This document shows, piece by piece, positions 37,670 to 48,322 of a DNA stretch of 64,000 nucleotides. Origin of the DNA: Jaltomata sinuosa (lineage: Eukaryota > Streptophyta > Magnoliopsida > Solanales > Solanaceae); NCBI GenBank assembly GCA_003996215.1, contig QJPP01000668.1, positions 143,363 through 207,362 on the forward strand, read 5' to 3'. The position numbers were made by a program, and so were the translations under genes. The notes under the pieces were generated by a model, which did not search any database, had not been told where the DNA came from, and saw nothing but the letters and a program-made list of their open reading frames with translations. Numbering within the stretch: the first letter of the stretch is position 1; each line of letters starts with the position of its first letter.

Positions 37670-38259
37670 TTATCTGAGCTCAACTCTTCCTTCTATCATG
37701 TGTCTCGTCATGTTTGTAAGATTATCATGGAGAAACTCATGAAATTTAATTTGCTGCTCTTGTTCCCTTAACCAAGATTGACTCACTATGTTTGCTATCT
37801 CACAACTTTCTCCTAGTAGGGACTCACTTTGTTCTTCTAGTAGGTGTTCGTCTTGGGTATTGGCTAAGGTCTTAAGTTGCTGATCAACACAAATTTCATC
37901 CATAGCCTGCATCTCTGTGAATTGGGAACCTATCCTCTCCGTGGCATTCCTCAATTCTTCTTGATTATCCAGTATTTGCTTCAGCATATGAATAAGGTGA
38001 GCATCATGATTCACATCCTCCACTTCATTATCCCAGCCAACATCATAAACAACAAAAGAATCATAAAAGGAGCTCAGGGGAGGGCAATAAGAGTGAGGAC
38101 AACCATTCGAATGGTCATCCTGACCACCACATATACGATATACATTAAATTCAAAAGAGTGGGTAGGTGCGCACAACCCACTCTCTTGAATATAATGGCA
38201 ATTGATACCCATGTGTGGTCCTCCACAATACTGACAAGGATTATCAATATATGAATAGT
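37670..38259 (-). pseudogene. Athila-like gag C-terminal fragment with zinc-knuckle-like motifs
   Basis: Open on the minus strand from just after a TAG near 38260 to 37670. The first ATG in the frame is at 38212, but the frame is open upstream and already encodes CQYCGGPHMGINC, so the motif precedes that ATG. A second Cys/His-rich motif follows (ICGGQDDHSNGC). Next is an acidic stretch and a predicted coiled coil (LKQILDNQEELRNATERIG near 37935-37990). The order Cys/His motif then coiled coil resembles the C-terminal part of Athila gag. It begins within about 150 bp of the primer site, so the gag N-terminus seems deleted. I do not recognise an exact family. Confidence 0.5.
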
Positions 38260-38407
38260 ACTCATCATTCGACCACTATTTATCCCACAATGTCATGTTA
38301 AGAAGAGTAGTAAAAAAAAACTATCTATTCAATAAAATAAAATACATACAAAAACTAAAATAAATAAAAAGAAAAAGTCTAATTTAGATAAATAATTAAT
38401 TTCTAAG

Positions 38408-38425
38408 TCCCCAGCAATGACGCCA
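38408..38425 (-). other. Primer-binding site, tRNA-Asp-like
   Basis: Plus-strand TCCCCAGCAATGACGCCA resembles the plant tRNA-Asp 3' end with a few mismatches. The LTR begins at 38432. Athila elements commonly use tRNA-Asp. Confidence 0.65.
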
Positions 38426-38431
38426 AAAACT

Positions 38432-38754
38432 TGTTGCATTCTAACGCACACGCAAGTGTACGCGATTGTACATGTAATATTGGATTGAGCTTCCAGATAT
38501 TGTATCCACAGGGACTTGTTGATTAACTATTTTACTAAATAAAACTAGTTCTAATTATTTATTCACGCGTGAAAACTCAAAGGTGAATTTACGATTAACT
38601 AATATAGAAATTAAAAAAAAGTTAACTAATGAACAATTAGTCAGCCAAAGAGCATATTCTTACGCAATTAATATGGTGAGATCGATCTAGGATTATGAAA
38701 TTTCTAACACTCATGTATGTTGAGTAATCAATTTAATCAACTTGCTTGATTATC
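38432..38754 (-). repeat. Right (5') LTR of the Athila-like element, piece 1
   Basis: Starts TGTTGCATTCTAACGCACAC beside the primer site and matches the left LTR near 23810-23960. It is broken at 38755 by the T-run that marks the poly(A) end of a minus-strand LINE, and continues at 45627. Confidence 0.82.
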
Positions 38755-38830
38755 TTTTTTTTTGGTTAAAAGGAGCTTCATATTATAAACTTAATTAATA
38801 TGCATCATTACAGGGAAAGAAGTCGGCAGT

Positions 38831-41800
38831 TGTCACGACCCGATTTCTCAGGTCATGATGGAACCTACAACCCCCCGATAGGCAAATCAATCCCCGTAGC
38901 CTGGAACGGTTAGTAATGGACTACTACCTAACCAGTACGCACAATAAGCATAAATAAGCGAAAGCAGATATAAAGTAAAGACAACGCGGGAGCAACAACC
39001 TGAATATATACATAAATAAGGAACTACACCAATCCCAAGACTTGGTATCGATAGTACACGAGCTTCTAAATAGAATACAAGTGCTAGAAGTAACAAAATA
39101 AGATATACAATTTTCTCCGAAAGTACAAAGAGTAACAGTGCCAAAAGATGAGATATGGTCAATCCCCGGTCATCAGGAGCTCACCCTATTCTCGAATATC
39201 AAAAACCTTCACGAGTCTCCATGCGATCAATGGTGAAAGCTCACACTAATATTTGCACCAGAAATATACAGAAGTGTAGTGTGAGCATCAATTGCTAAGC
39301 AACGGGTACCCAGTAGGCATTATCAATCGACTGAGAACATATAAGATATAAAAACAGTAATATAACAGAAAAGGAGGAAGCAGTCACAGAAATAATAGAG
39401 AAAGCACATGGAAACTAGTACGGATAGAAGTTAACAATAATTACAAATAAGCTATGCTAGCCACAAAAGACATATATAACACAGAACACAGGTGAAGGAA
39501 AAAGGAACGCACCTGGAGTCCTTGCAACGACAATATATGTATATATAAGAAGAAGGTTTAAGGAGAAGGGAAGTATATCGGTAACATCAATTTAACAAGG
39601 GCAAGACGGGAATCAATTAACATACTCAAGCTAGAAGCAATAGACTTAACAAAATCATACTACAATCCCAACTTCAAGATAAGCATAGACAGAAATCAAT
39701 CTCACAAGTGCAACCCTAGGATAAAATCACTAAGACACAAAGAACCGATATCCACTAATCAAACCACGATAAGGAATAGAATCTGATAACCCACAACCGC
39801 TCAGAAGGCCACATGAACAGTGCATCAACAAAATAGGACCCACTAGCCCCTCAATAATCACAGTCCAAATAACCAGGGCCTCAACAGGCTAGAAACTACT
39901 AATCCATCAATATCCCAAGGCCATAACAACCTCTAGAGTACGAAAGGAGTAATATAATCTACCTACAGTCCCAACGGCCGCCCATACAATCGAGGAACGC
40001 AATCAAGTGAAAATAAATCCTCTGGACCCCCATACAACTGGAGCGTACACTGAGCACACAGCAAACAAGGCTGGAATCTGAATGAAATAGGCATGATGAT
40101 TATGATGGAACTAGTGTGATAGTAGTATCGTATGTTACCCTCTCCGGTACCTAGAAGGCTCAATAAAGACAGGATCCATGGAGGGACGCGGCCCGTATAC
40201 CTCAACTCCATCATATACCCCTTTTTCGGCACACTCGTCGGCTCGTAGCCATTAGTCCAGGAACGACAGGGTCCATGGAGGTCTACTCGTAGACCATATA
40301 CTAAAATGTGAAATCTCAAGTACAACCACCGGAGTGTATCTGGATCTAGATCAATAATCAGAATCTCGTAATACGTTCCTAGAGTTGAACTGGGTCTAAA
40401 ACAATATCAGTGATCTCAAAACCCTCATAAAGGGTGCCCGGAGTGCATTCGGGTCTAAACCAATAATCAAGTCTGAAAATCCCATAAACAGGGTTCTCGA
40501 CACGTGTCTGGGTCTAAATTCGTACAAAAATCATGTCTAGCATTACGGCCTAGAAAAGCCTAGTATCAGTATAAAAACCAGTGGTGAAATCATCAAAACA
40601 TCCTATATACTCTAAGAGGTTTCATAAAAGTCAGTACCCAAACCTTTCATACTCATTTCACCGAAAACAGGCCCTCGAGGTCATACAAAGGTTAGAAAAC
40701 TGTTTATAGTGGGCCCGAAGCCAAAATAGTAGTAAAACATGCAAGGAAAACCTTTTGCATGAATGATATGCTAGTAAACAATAGATTAGCCCAAAATGTC
40801 TCACAAACATTTCTACCGGCCCTGCACAAGCATAATCAGCTCTACAATACAGATAACCAGCCTAAAGTAAGGTCACGATGATTGGGACTCACGAACATTC
40901 TGAAATATCCCACCGTCTATGGTCCAGAGGCAAGGCCACGCTGGGCAATAAGGGTAAATATTACAACATTACAACGAATACTACAAATAACGCATGAAAT
41001 AGACGGATAGAAGAGGCGGACAAGGTCTGAGGGTACCAACCTAGAAAACCAACCCAAGGATGATAATCAATGCAGTTATAGCCTATATACACAAAGTCTA
41101 GGTAGGGAAAACCATAACCTACCTGTCGTCTGACGACTAGATGTGAAAAAGGCATCGCCCAAGCTCGAACTGCTCTGGGAAGCTCCAATTTGTGAAAACA
41201 CTATCAATACAATAATCTTCGCGTCAAAATGAAGCAAACAATACTCATAATGCTATAAACATGACCGGGTCGAAATTTGGGTCACCGACGGGTCCATGAG
41301 CCCGTAACCCAAAGCCAAAAATTAAAAAATATCCATGTGTTCCCCACATTCCTGGGAGAACATGATCAAAACAGCCCCCAAGAATCAAGAATTGCAAAAA
41401 GGATTAATGGAGGAAAACGGAAATTAAAGAGAGAAGTTCCCCGATTTAGAAGTCAACAATCGAACAAGGATCAATAATATATTGTCCCCAAGTTGTTGGG
41501 TTGATCAAAGGATTTCAACGGAGGTTTTAGGAGCTATTTCCATGGAGAAAATGAGTTTGGAATATGGAAAATGAAGGAGAAAAAAATAGGCTGCTTGCCT
41601 TTTAAACAGACCCGCACAGGCGCAGGTGGGCAGGTGCCACGACGCTGGCAGAAGCGCAGGTGCACAGGATCCAGGCGGGCGCTGAGGCGCAGGGGCAGTC
41701 CATGGCACGCAGGAGCGCTGGCCGCTGAGGCGGCCTGGCACACAGGCGCGCGCACGCAGGCGCGACCCAGGTGGCGCGCTGGCGCCACACCAGCAGCCAA

Positions 41801-42495
41801 CAACAACAGCACAAGCCAAGGCAACGATTTTTAAGCAGTGGGCCCTCGGGGATGCATCCGGGGTCCCGTAAAAATAATGAGCTGAGCTATTTAACTAGAA
41901 ACGGTGTTTCGGATCCAATTGAATCGACGAAAATACCATTAGAGGTTGATTTAATAAAAAGTAAGCCCCGCACCCAAAATCGACCTTTAGGGAAATAATT
42001 CCCAAAATGGAACCCAATTTCCCAAATCAAGTTCGGAAGCCTCGGGACCCGAACCAATGGTCCCTCTAGCCTAAACTTGGCATTCCGGAGCTAACAACGC
42101 TGATGAAATTTCCATCTGAGGCCGTCTTCTCCAAATGTTGGCCAAAGTCAACCAAACAAGCCCAACTGGCTTGAAAACACAGAATGAGAGACAAATTCCA
42201 AGATGAATAGCTCTCGAATCCTGACAAAAGGTACAACTAGACAAAAGTCCATGCTCCGAAGCTAACAGAACTGTCAGAATTCGATTCCGAGCATGATTAC
42301 CAAGAATATTGACCGAAGTCAATGATTTCCAAAATTGATATTCTAAAACTGGGAAACGGCCATAAAGACCAAACAGACGGCCCGGGCACCAAACTACCAA
42401 TCTCAGCAAGCAATAAATGACTTGGGGCCACTACAAGCAAGCTCTAACAGTACAAGAAAGACGAAAATCCGAGAATGATCGAAAGGGTCATTACA
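38831..42495 (-). mobile_element. Solo LTR of the Tekay/Del-like family (3665 bp)
   Basis: Runs TGTCACGACCC...GGGTCATTACA with no internal region attached. Flanks are GCAGT (38826-38830) and ACAGT (42496-42500), a 5-bp duplication with one mismatch. It is diverged from the copy at 25903-29716. A GC-rich CGCAGG/GGCGC-type tract of about 240 bp lies at 41590-41830. LINE 3' UTR sequence is found on both sides. Confidence 0.88.
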
Positions 42496-42500
42496 ACAGT

Positions 42501-42851
42501 CTCGCTAGTAATGTTTGGGGGTAGTAGAGAGTAGTTACACAAAACATTTACATCTGTAGCCGTTGGCTTCTTTAGCCTAGTAAGAGTAGTTCCTCCTTTC
42601 CCTATTTCAAGAAAGTCCCGAATAAACAAAGGGGGAACTGACCACATGATAATACTATCATAATTCCTAGTATGAGGGCCCTCCTTAGCTAATGCATCTG
42701 CCAATTGGTTCTCCTCCCGATAGCTATGCTGGATCCGCGGGCTCTTCAGTCTGTGTAGCAACTGCATGCATTCACAAATAATTCCATTATAAGCAGGATG
42801 ATTAGAAATTAATAGGCGAATTACTTCTATTGAATCTACGTTTATCACTAA
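42501..42851 (-). pseudogene. LINE RNase H, C-terminal part
   Basis: The minus strand reads the end of a LINE RNase H-like domain, for example REENQLADALAKEG near 42690-42730. This continues the domain cut at 44829 by the Harbinger-like insertion; removing that insertion and one TAA restores the same reading frame. It ends shortly before the solo LTR. Confidence 0.82.
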
Positions 42852-42899
42852 GGGGTCGTTCGGTAGAGTGTATAAGAATAGTATTGAATAGGGTATATT

Positions 42900-43730
42900 T
42901 AGGGGTGTCAAAATGAACTCAATAACACATAACCCGCCTAACCCGCCTAGAATCTTATGGGTTGGGTTCATGATAATTTGATATTGGATCAAGTTTCAAC
43001 CCATTTGAGTTCAACCCATTTAAAATAATCTTGAGTTGAGCACAATTATATCTCAACTTCAACCCGCTTTTTTTTCGAAAAATATTTTCTACTATTTGAT
43101 TGATGAGTGAGAACACATTTTTTTTTAAAATATTTTTTTTATTTTTGATTAGAGAGTAGAAAATATTCTCTTGGGGTATGCTGGGGGAGGGGGCTTGGGG
43201 GGGGGAGTTTACCGAAAATATTACTTTTTTTTATTTTTTTTAAAATAAAAATTATAAAATTGAGTTTTGGGTGGGGTAGGGGTGGGGTGGGGTGGGGAGG
43301 GGGTGGGTGGAGGTACGGGGTACCAAAAATATTATTTTATTTTATTTTTTTTTAAAATAAAAGTTAAAAAATTGAGTTTTGGGTGGGGTGGAGGTAGTGG
43401 GGGTAGGGGGTTGGGGGTGGGGATGGGTGGGGGTAACAAAAATATTACCTTTTTTTAATATTTTGTTTTAAAAATTGGGTTTTGGGTGGGGTGGAGTTTG
43501 TGGGGGTTGGGGGTACTAAAGTACAAAAGTATGTTAATATAAGTAATAGTATTGATTAGATTAAATGGGTCAAATTGGACGAGTCATGACCCAACCCAAT
43601 TTTTAGCCCAATTTAACCTAATTCAATTCAACCCAAAGTAAATTTAGGCGGGTCATGACCCAGCCCAATTATAATTCAACCCATTTAATTCATTCTAGTT
43701 TCAGCCCAACCCACCCGTTTGACACCCCTA
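42900..43730. mobile_element. Small hAT-type element nested in the Harbinger-like element
   Basis: Terminal inverted repeats TAGGGGTGTCAAA (left) and the same read from the right end at 43730. The 8-bp duplication GGTATATT (42892-42899) and GGTGTATT (43731-43738) differs at one base. An 8-bp duplication and this terminus are hAT traits. It is 831 bp, with no transposase. The ends repeat the words AACCCGCC, CCCAACCC and GGGTCATGACCC. Confidence 0.87.
43165..43520. repeat. G-rich minisatellite, about 115-125-bp unit, three to four copies
   Basis: Each unit has TTTTAAAATAAAA, then ATTGAGTTTTGGGTGGGGTGG, then a GGGGTGGGG-rich run and a (T)ACCAAAAATATTA end. The long G runs could fold as G-quadruplexes. 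The plus-strand open frame at 43267-43458 is a by-product. Confidence 0.82.
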
Positions 43731-44680
43731 GGTGTATTAGTAATATTGGGAATAGCAATGCTGAGATTAGTAGTGCTGAAATTAGTTATGATGAGGTCAT
43801 TTCTTATCTAGTATTTGGTTTGATGTATTAAAAATAACTTGCATTACTATATTTATAAAAAGATATTATTTGGATATTTTATAGCTTTGTGTACATTCAT
43901 TACAAAGCTTTATAATTCATTCTTAAAAATGAGAAATTATTTTTTTATATATTCTCACTTAAATTATCTGGAGGAAATTTTCATATTGATAAATTGAAAA
44001 TAAGTTATTTATAAGTTTTTATTATTGAGCTCCCGATTTGTATTGACATTTTCAAATGAAAATAAATCTTTTTCGAGTCGTGACTAATTTTTTACGATTA
44101 TTTTTATAGTGATAGTTTTCTAATCTTATACATTCTACGGTGATTAAAGTAGGTTGAACGATTAAGTTTCTTTTCTAAAGTTTGAAAATTTTAATAATAA
44201 ATGATGATCAAGTGAGCTAAAAAAATGAGCGTGAATGTATATATATGAAAAAAAGAATTGGAGTCATTATAACTTGGTTTTAGACTTATTCGAATGAAAC
44301 TTAGCTACATGTTAGTAAAAGGATCAAATACATGTCTTCTTATCATGTATTAAAAAGATATTTTTAGAAATAGAAAATGTTATTGCCGACAATTATTTTA
44401 GACCTAAGAGAAAATTTTGTGGCATGATTATAATTGAAATTTTATTGAGTTCCCTCAAATATAATTTTTTTTTTAAAAATAATGTTTTTAAAAATATTTT
44501 TTGAGCATCGTGCGGGTAGGATACTAGTACAAATATAAAGCATGAAAATCAAGAAAATAAATAAAAATATAAAAAGAATATATAAAATGTTTAAAGGGAA
44601 CTTGAGGATATTTTTTTCTTTACATATTTTATCTCATGGTATTAAAAATCAAGTATTACTAATACCACCGAATGAAAGGT

Positions 44681-44724
44681 ATTAGTTATACACCCTATAA
44701 TACCAAATAGGGTGTATAACTAAT
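44681..44724. repeat. Perfect inverted repeat, 17-bp arms
   Basis: ATTAGTTATACACCCTA at 44681-44697 is the reverse complement of 44708-44724, with a 10-bp loop. It sits just inside the right end of the Harbinger-like element. Confidence 0.9.
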
Positions 44725-44828
44725 GTATTAGTTATACACAGCCACAAATTTTCTACCAAACAATGTATTAAATAATACCATCCTTATTAAATGTATTATT
44801 TGGCCTAATACATTATACCAAACGACCC

Positions 44829-45626
44829 TAATGGTGTTAGATCATAATCCATAGCAGTTTGCAATCCAAATAGTAGAGCAGACAATTCCGCTCTAGTGTT
44901 CGTGGTGTGATACATACTTTTCATAAAACCCATTACCCAATCACCATTAGTGTCTCTGAATACCCCCTCTATGCCCCCATGCCTAGGATTTTGTATAGAG
45001 TAGCCATCCGTGTTCAGTTTATATCCCTTCGCAGGAGGTTCCCATTTTGAGTACATCCTTGTTAGTCTCTCAGTTTGTAGGATGTTATTTGTTAGCATTT
45101 TGTATTCAATAGCTCTATCATAAGGCAGTGATGGTGAGATTTTTTTGTTGGTTTTCCTGTGGCAGTTGTCGTTCCTAGTCAACCAAATATTCCATATATA
45201 GAAAGGCATTCCCAATTCCCAGGTTAGGTGTTTATCCTGGTATTTGGCTATGTTTTTTAGGATTTCTAGCCAATGCATATCCGAATTAATACGAATATTG
45301 ATCTCGTCAACTAAGCCCATTTCCATCCAAAACTTCCTTGCCCTCCTACGGTGGATAAAAATGTGTTCTATGGTTTCTGTCATTCCGCAGTGATAGCAAT
45401 CACCACTTATGTCAATACCTATATAGTTCAAGTATTGACAGGTTGGCAGCCTGTTGAGGGAGCATAACCATAAGAAATGCTTGATTATATTCGGGCATTT
45501 TAGTTTTTAGATCCATTTGAATTTGTATTCCTGATCTGTAGGGCCTAAGAAGGTATTCAGTAAGTTCCGGTATATGGATCCTGTTGTGAACTCCCCAGAG
45601 CTATCTAGTGATCTAGTTGTTGATTT
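44829..45626 (-). pseudogene. LINE ORF2 C-terminus: zinc-binding reverse-transcriptase region and RNase H start
   Basis: The minus-strand frame from 45431, preceded by related sequence to 45626, contains a zf-RVT-type motif (CYHCGMTETIEHIFIH near 45370-45395) and W-rich segments (WELGMPFYIWNIW). The start of an RNase H domain follows (KWEPPAKGYKLNTDG near 45000-45050; NTRAELSALLFGLQTA near 44850-44900). Plant L1-type LINEs of one clade carry this C-terminal RNase H. The frame is open but cut at 44831 by the Harbinger-like insertion. The RT core is absent because the LINE is 5'-truncated at 45626. Confidence 0.88.
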
Positions 45627-46621
45627 CGGAGTTAATTATATGATTATGATCTTTTCAAACCTCTAATCGCCGATCCACATGCAAATCTATGTCTATATTC
45701 CTATGAGCAAGACTAGCATGTGAACGAAGTTGCTACTCCCGTTTAAACGAAGCAAGGTGATCTAGGTATATTACTATCCTAGCCACAAATATACTCTTTA
45801 CGTTACAAAAGAGAGATCTTGCTCCTTATATTCCTCATTCTATCTTATTGATCCTTCTTCCGGGTTCACAACAAGATTATATGTTTAATTTAATGGTCAC
45901 AAAGCATTAGAATAGTATGCTCAGGAATATAATAACAACTAATATGATAATCTTGCAAATCAAATCAAGAGTCTATTGCAATAATCATGAAGCTACCATA
46001 ACCCTAGAACGAGAGGTTTAACTCCACATAGACATGGAGCAATTAGAATAATTCATCCAAAGAAAAAACGTAAATATAAATAATAAAGGAGAAGAAAAGA
46101 ATAAACCAAAATTCACCTGCCTCCACAGCGGCTCCTAGCTCTTCATAAGTCAAAAGTTATATAAAAACTATTCTTTTTAGGTGTAAGAAAAAGCCACAAA
46201 CAACATAACAGAGTCCAAAATAAATTTAAAAAAATTACTCTCAGATCAACTTTGCCGTGATGCGCCAATCAGTGCGCCTAAAGTCAGCAGCGCCTTTGCT
46301 CTTTTGCCCTTTGTCTTTAGATTGTCCCACGTGGCAGGCAACTTTGAATTGCTATTTCAATTGCAATTTCAAAGGTGAACCGTTATATATATTATTTTAT
46401 TAAAAGCAATCCATTAAGCTACCTACTTGATTTCCTTATATGATTTCTTGTTTTTAATTTGTTTCTTCTCCAAATTTATTTAATGTTCCATCATTTTAAT
46501 CCTACAAAAAAAAATACTCAACGTAAGAATAACCCATAAAATCAATGTTCAAAAAGGACAACGAAAAAATTAAATGTGAAGCAAATAATGATGAAATATG
46601 TGTACTTTTGGCCTCACATAA
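45627..46621 (-). repeat. Right (5') LTR of the Athila-like element, piece 2
   Basis: Collinear with 23950-24981 along nearly its whole length and ends ...GCCTCACATA at 46620-46621, the LTR start on the minus strand (TGATGTGAGG in the other copy). Beyond it plus-strand LINE sequence resumes. Confidence 0.85.
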
Positions 46622-47270
46622 TAGAGAAGTTTAATTTGCAATAATCAGGGCAACCACAAGTGGATATTCATCATTCACTTAGTCATTCATACGAGATTAT
46701 ATACTATAGGTAGGCTTGCTAAATGGAGCATACAGAATGACTTGAAGTGTCCACTGTGTGAGGAGGAGATTGAGAGCCACCAACATTTCTTCTTCACTTG
46801 TGCATTTACTCAAGAGGCGTGGCATAAACTACTGAGGTGGCAGGGTTACAACAGGAGAGGCTTAGGATAAAAAGAAGAAGTGAAATGGGAAGCAACACAT
46901 GCTAAAGGCAAGGATACCAATGCAACAGTCTTTAAAATCACTTTAGCTGCAGCAGTTTATCACATTTGGATAGAGAGAAATCAAAGAATATTTCAACAGA
47001 AGAGAAGAACCAGTGTAACAATTCTTTGGCTTATCACTAAGGAGACACACTGTAAAGCCAAAGAATTGATCTTAATATTTCAACACATGTACGCTCGTTT
47101 GGCAGGAAGGATGATTGATCTTAATTTTTATCCTTAGCTTGGTATAGCAGATTAGATAGGTTGCTAGATGTAGCAAGAGAATGAGGTTAGATCTATGTCC
47201 AATTCAGTGCCAACACACTTTTTTATATTGCAATATCCGGTAATAAAAGCTCCAAGTTACAGAAAAAAAC
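46622..47270 (+). pseudogene. LINE ORF2 C-terminus (zinc-binding region) and 3' end of the plus-strand LINE
   Basis: The plus strand reads a zf-RVT-type domain (CPLCEEEIESHQHFFFTC near 46755-46810). It continues, after a stop near 46868, through an open frame 46880-47137 (VYHIWIERNQRIFQ) typical of LINE C-termini. A short 3' UTR ends in GAAAAAAAC near 47262-47270, followed by the right target duplication. This is the other half of the LINE seen at 22364-23802; the RT core between them is missing. Confidence 0.85.
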
Positions 47271-47285
47271 AAATCACAAGCCTTT
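47271..47285. repeat. Right target-site duplication of the plus-strand LINE
   Basis: AAATCACAAGCCTTT, one mismatch from the copy at 22349-22363. The two copies lie 25 kb apart and enclose the whole nested block. Confidence 0.8.
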
Positions 47286-48322
47286 GGTTTTGTTGCAAAC
47301 TCAAATTTATTGCTAAAATTTGAATATTGTTGATTTTGTAAAATTGTGGAGGAATTCTGCCAGCAACCCACATATTAAATTATTGAAAGCTTAAATTAAA
47401 TTCTTTAAGGACAGAAATTATTTTATCAAAATCGTATTTTCTTATTATGTGGTGAAACTCTATTGCAGTACGAATCTGAAGTTTCTGTACACCTTAGAAA
47501 CTCATAAACTTCAAATCATGAATTCACCTATGCAATAAATGCAAGACATATGTCTTTCTAATAATGATGTAAACTTTTATGTTATTTTTTAAACTATTTT
47601 AAAGTTGTGTGAATATCAAGCAAGAATAAAAATTTACCTACATTGTGTCATCATTCACTCACTTAATTGGATATAGTTGTATTTGTCTCGTTGTTAACCT
47701 ACTCACCTACTGTCATACTAGTGCATGCACATGCATAATTAGCAATTAATTATGACCTTATTAAACTAACTACCATAATAGACCGCTTGACAAAACATTC
47801 AAAATTATGCATACTATTGAAATAAAGAGATGTGCAAATTAATTTTACTTTTCACAAGCTATTATTGGTAGATTATCTTATCAAGCTTTTAAAATCTACT
47901 AATTTTGAAAAGTGATTTGTGTCTAAAATGCTGTAGGAAATAATTCTTTTAGAGAGTAATAATTTATATTAACTAATTAAATTTAAAAATATTTTTTTTA
48001 CTAATATAGAGCAGTAATTTGTGCTAGGTGGAGATTCCAAAAATGCTTCTAAGGAATAACTAATTTTTAAGTTTCTCAAAGAGTCTTCTGCTATTATTCA
48101 AAAGCATCCACTTTTTCCAAAATTTTAATCAAACGCCTCAATTCTCTATAATAAATATATTTTAGAAAAAATAAACACTTTTAACTTTTCAAAAGCTTGA
48201 CCAAATGTGCTAGGAATACGAATAGATGAGAGTTCAACTATCCACCAAGATCAAGTAAGGGTGGAAAAATCAGTCCATAAATGATGATTCCCCAATTCAT
48301 TTAGGTTTGAGCGGATTTTAAC
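47286..48322. other. AT-rich sequence with no recognised feature
   Basis: About 1 kb of low-GC DNA lacking long ORFs, tandem repeats or element ends. It may be flanking genomic DNA into which the surrounding elements inserted, or an eroded repeat. Confidence 0.5.

Larger units (their letters stand above)
42849..44831. mobile_element. PIF/Harbinger-like (Tourist-type) non-autonomous element with TAA duplications
   Basis: The element proper is 42852-44828. TAA flanks both ends (42849-42851 and 44829-44831). The ends read GGGGTCGTTCGGTA on the left and, from the right, GGGTCGTTTGGTATAATG, an imperfect terminal inverted repeat. The 3-bp TAA/TTA duplication is the Harbinger signature. No transposase is present. 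About 1.15 kb remains once the nested hAT element is removed. Near the right end lies a 17-bp-arm palindrome. Confidence 0.85.
38755..45626 (-). mobile_element. 5'-truncated LINE inserted in the Athila-like LTR
   Basis: A minus-strand L1-type LINE. Its poly(A) tail is seen as T9 at 38755-38763, its 3' UTR at 38764-38830 and about 42496-42520, and its coding remains at 42521-42851 and 44829-45626. It is interrupted by a solo LTR and a Harbinger-like element. LTR sequence resumes at about 45627, so the left and right LTR pieces fit around it. No clear target duplication was found. Confidence 0.8.
23803..46621 (-). mobile_element. Athila-like non-autonomous LTR element, split by a Tekay/Del-like element and by a LINE
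   Basis: Reconstructed from four pieces in consistent order and orientation: left LTR 23803-24981; internal 24982-25902 and 37004-38431; right LTR 38432-38754 and 45627-46621. The right LTR adjoins a tRNA-Asp-like primer site, so the element reads on the minus strand. The left LTR lacks about its last 85 bp, the part next to the LINE, and an internal stretch. No RT or integrase is visible in the remaining 2.3 kb of internal sequence. Confidence 0.78.

Noticed and set aside
38755..38763. T-run taken as simple low complexity
   Set aside because: Its position at the break in the Athila-like LTR, and LINE coding sequence on the far side, make it the poly(A) end of a minus-strand LINE.
41505..41834. 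Overlapping Cys/Ala/Arg-rich ORFs on both strands
   Set aside because: Caused by the GC-rich tract of a solo LTR; all frames are open at once.
43267..43458. Glycine-rich ORF
   Set aside because: Translation of a G-rich minisatellite inside a non-autonomous hAT element.
47286..48322. Possible host gene fragment in the only unassigned stretch
   Set aside because: No ORF, splice pattern or conserved motif was seen; it is left as unannotated AT-rich DNA.
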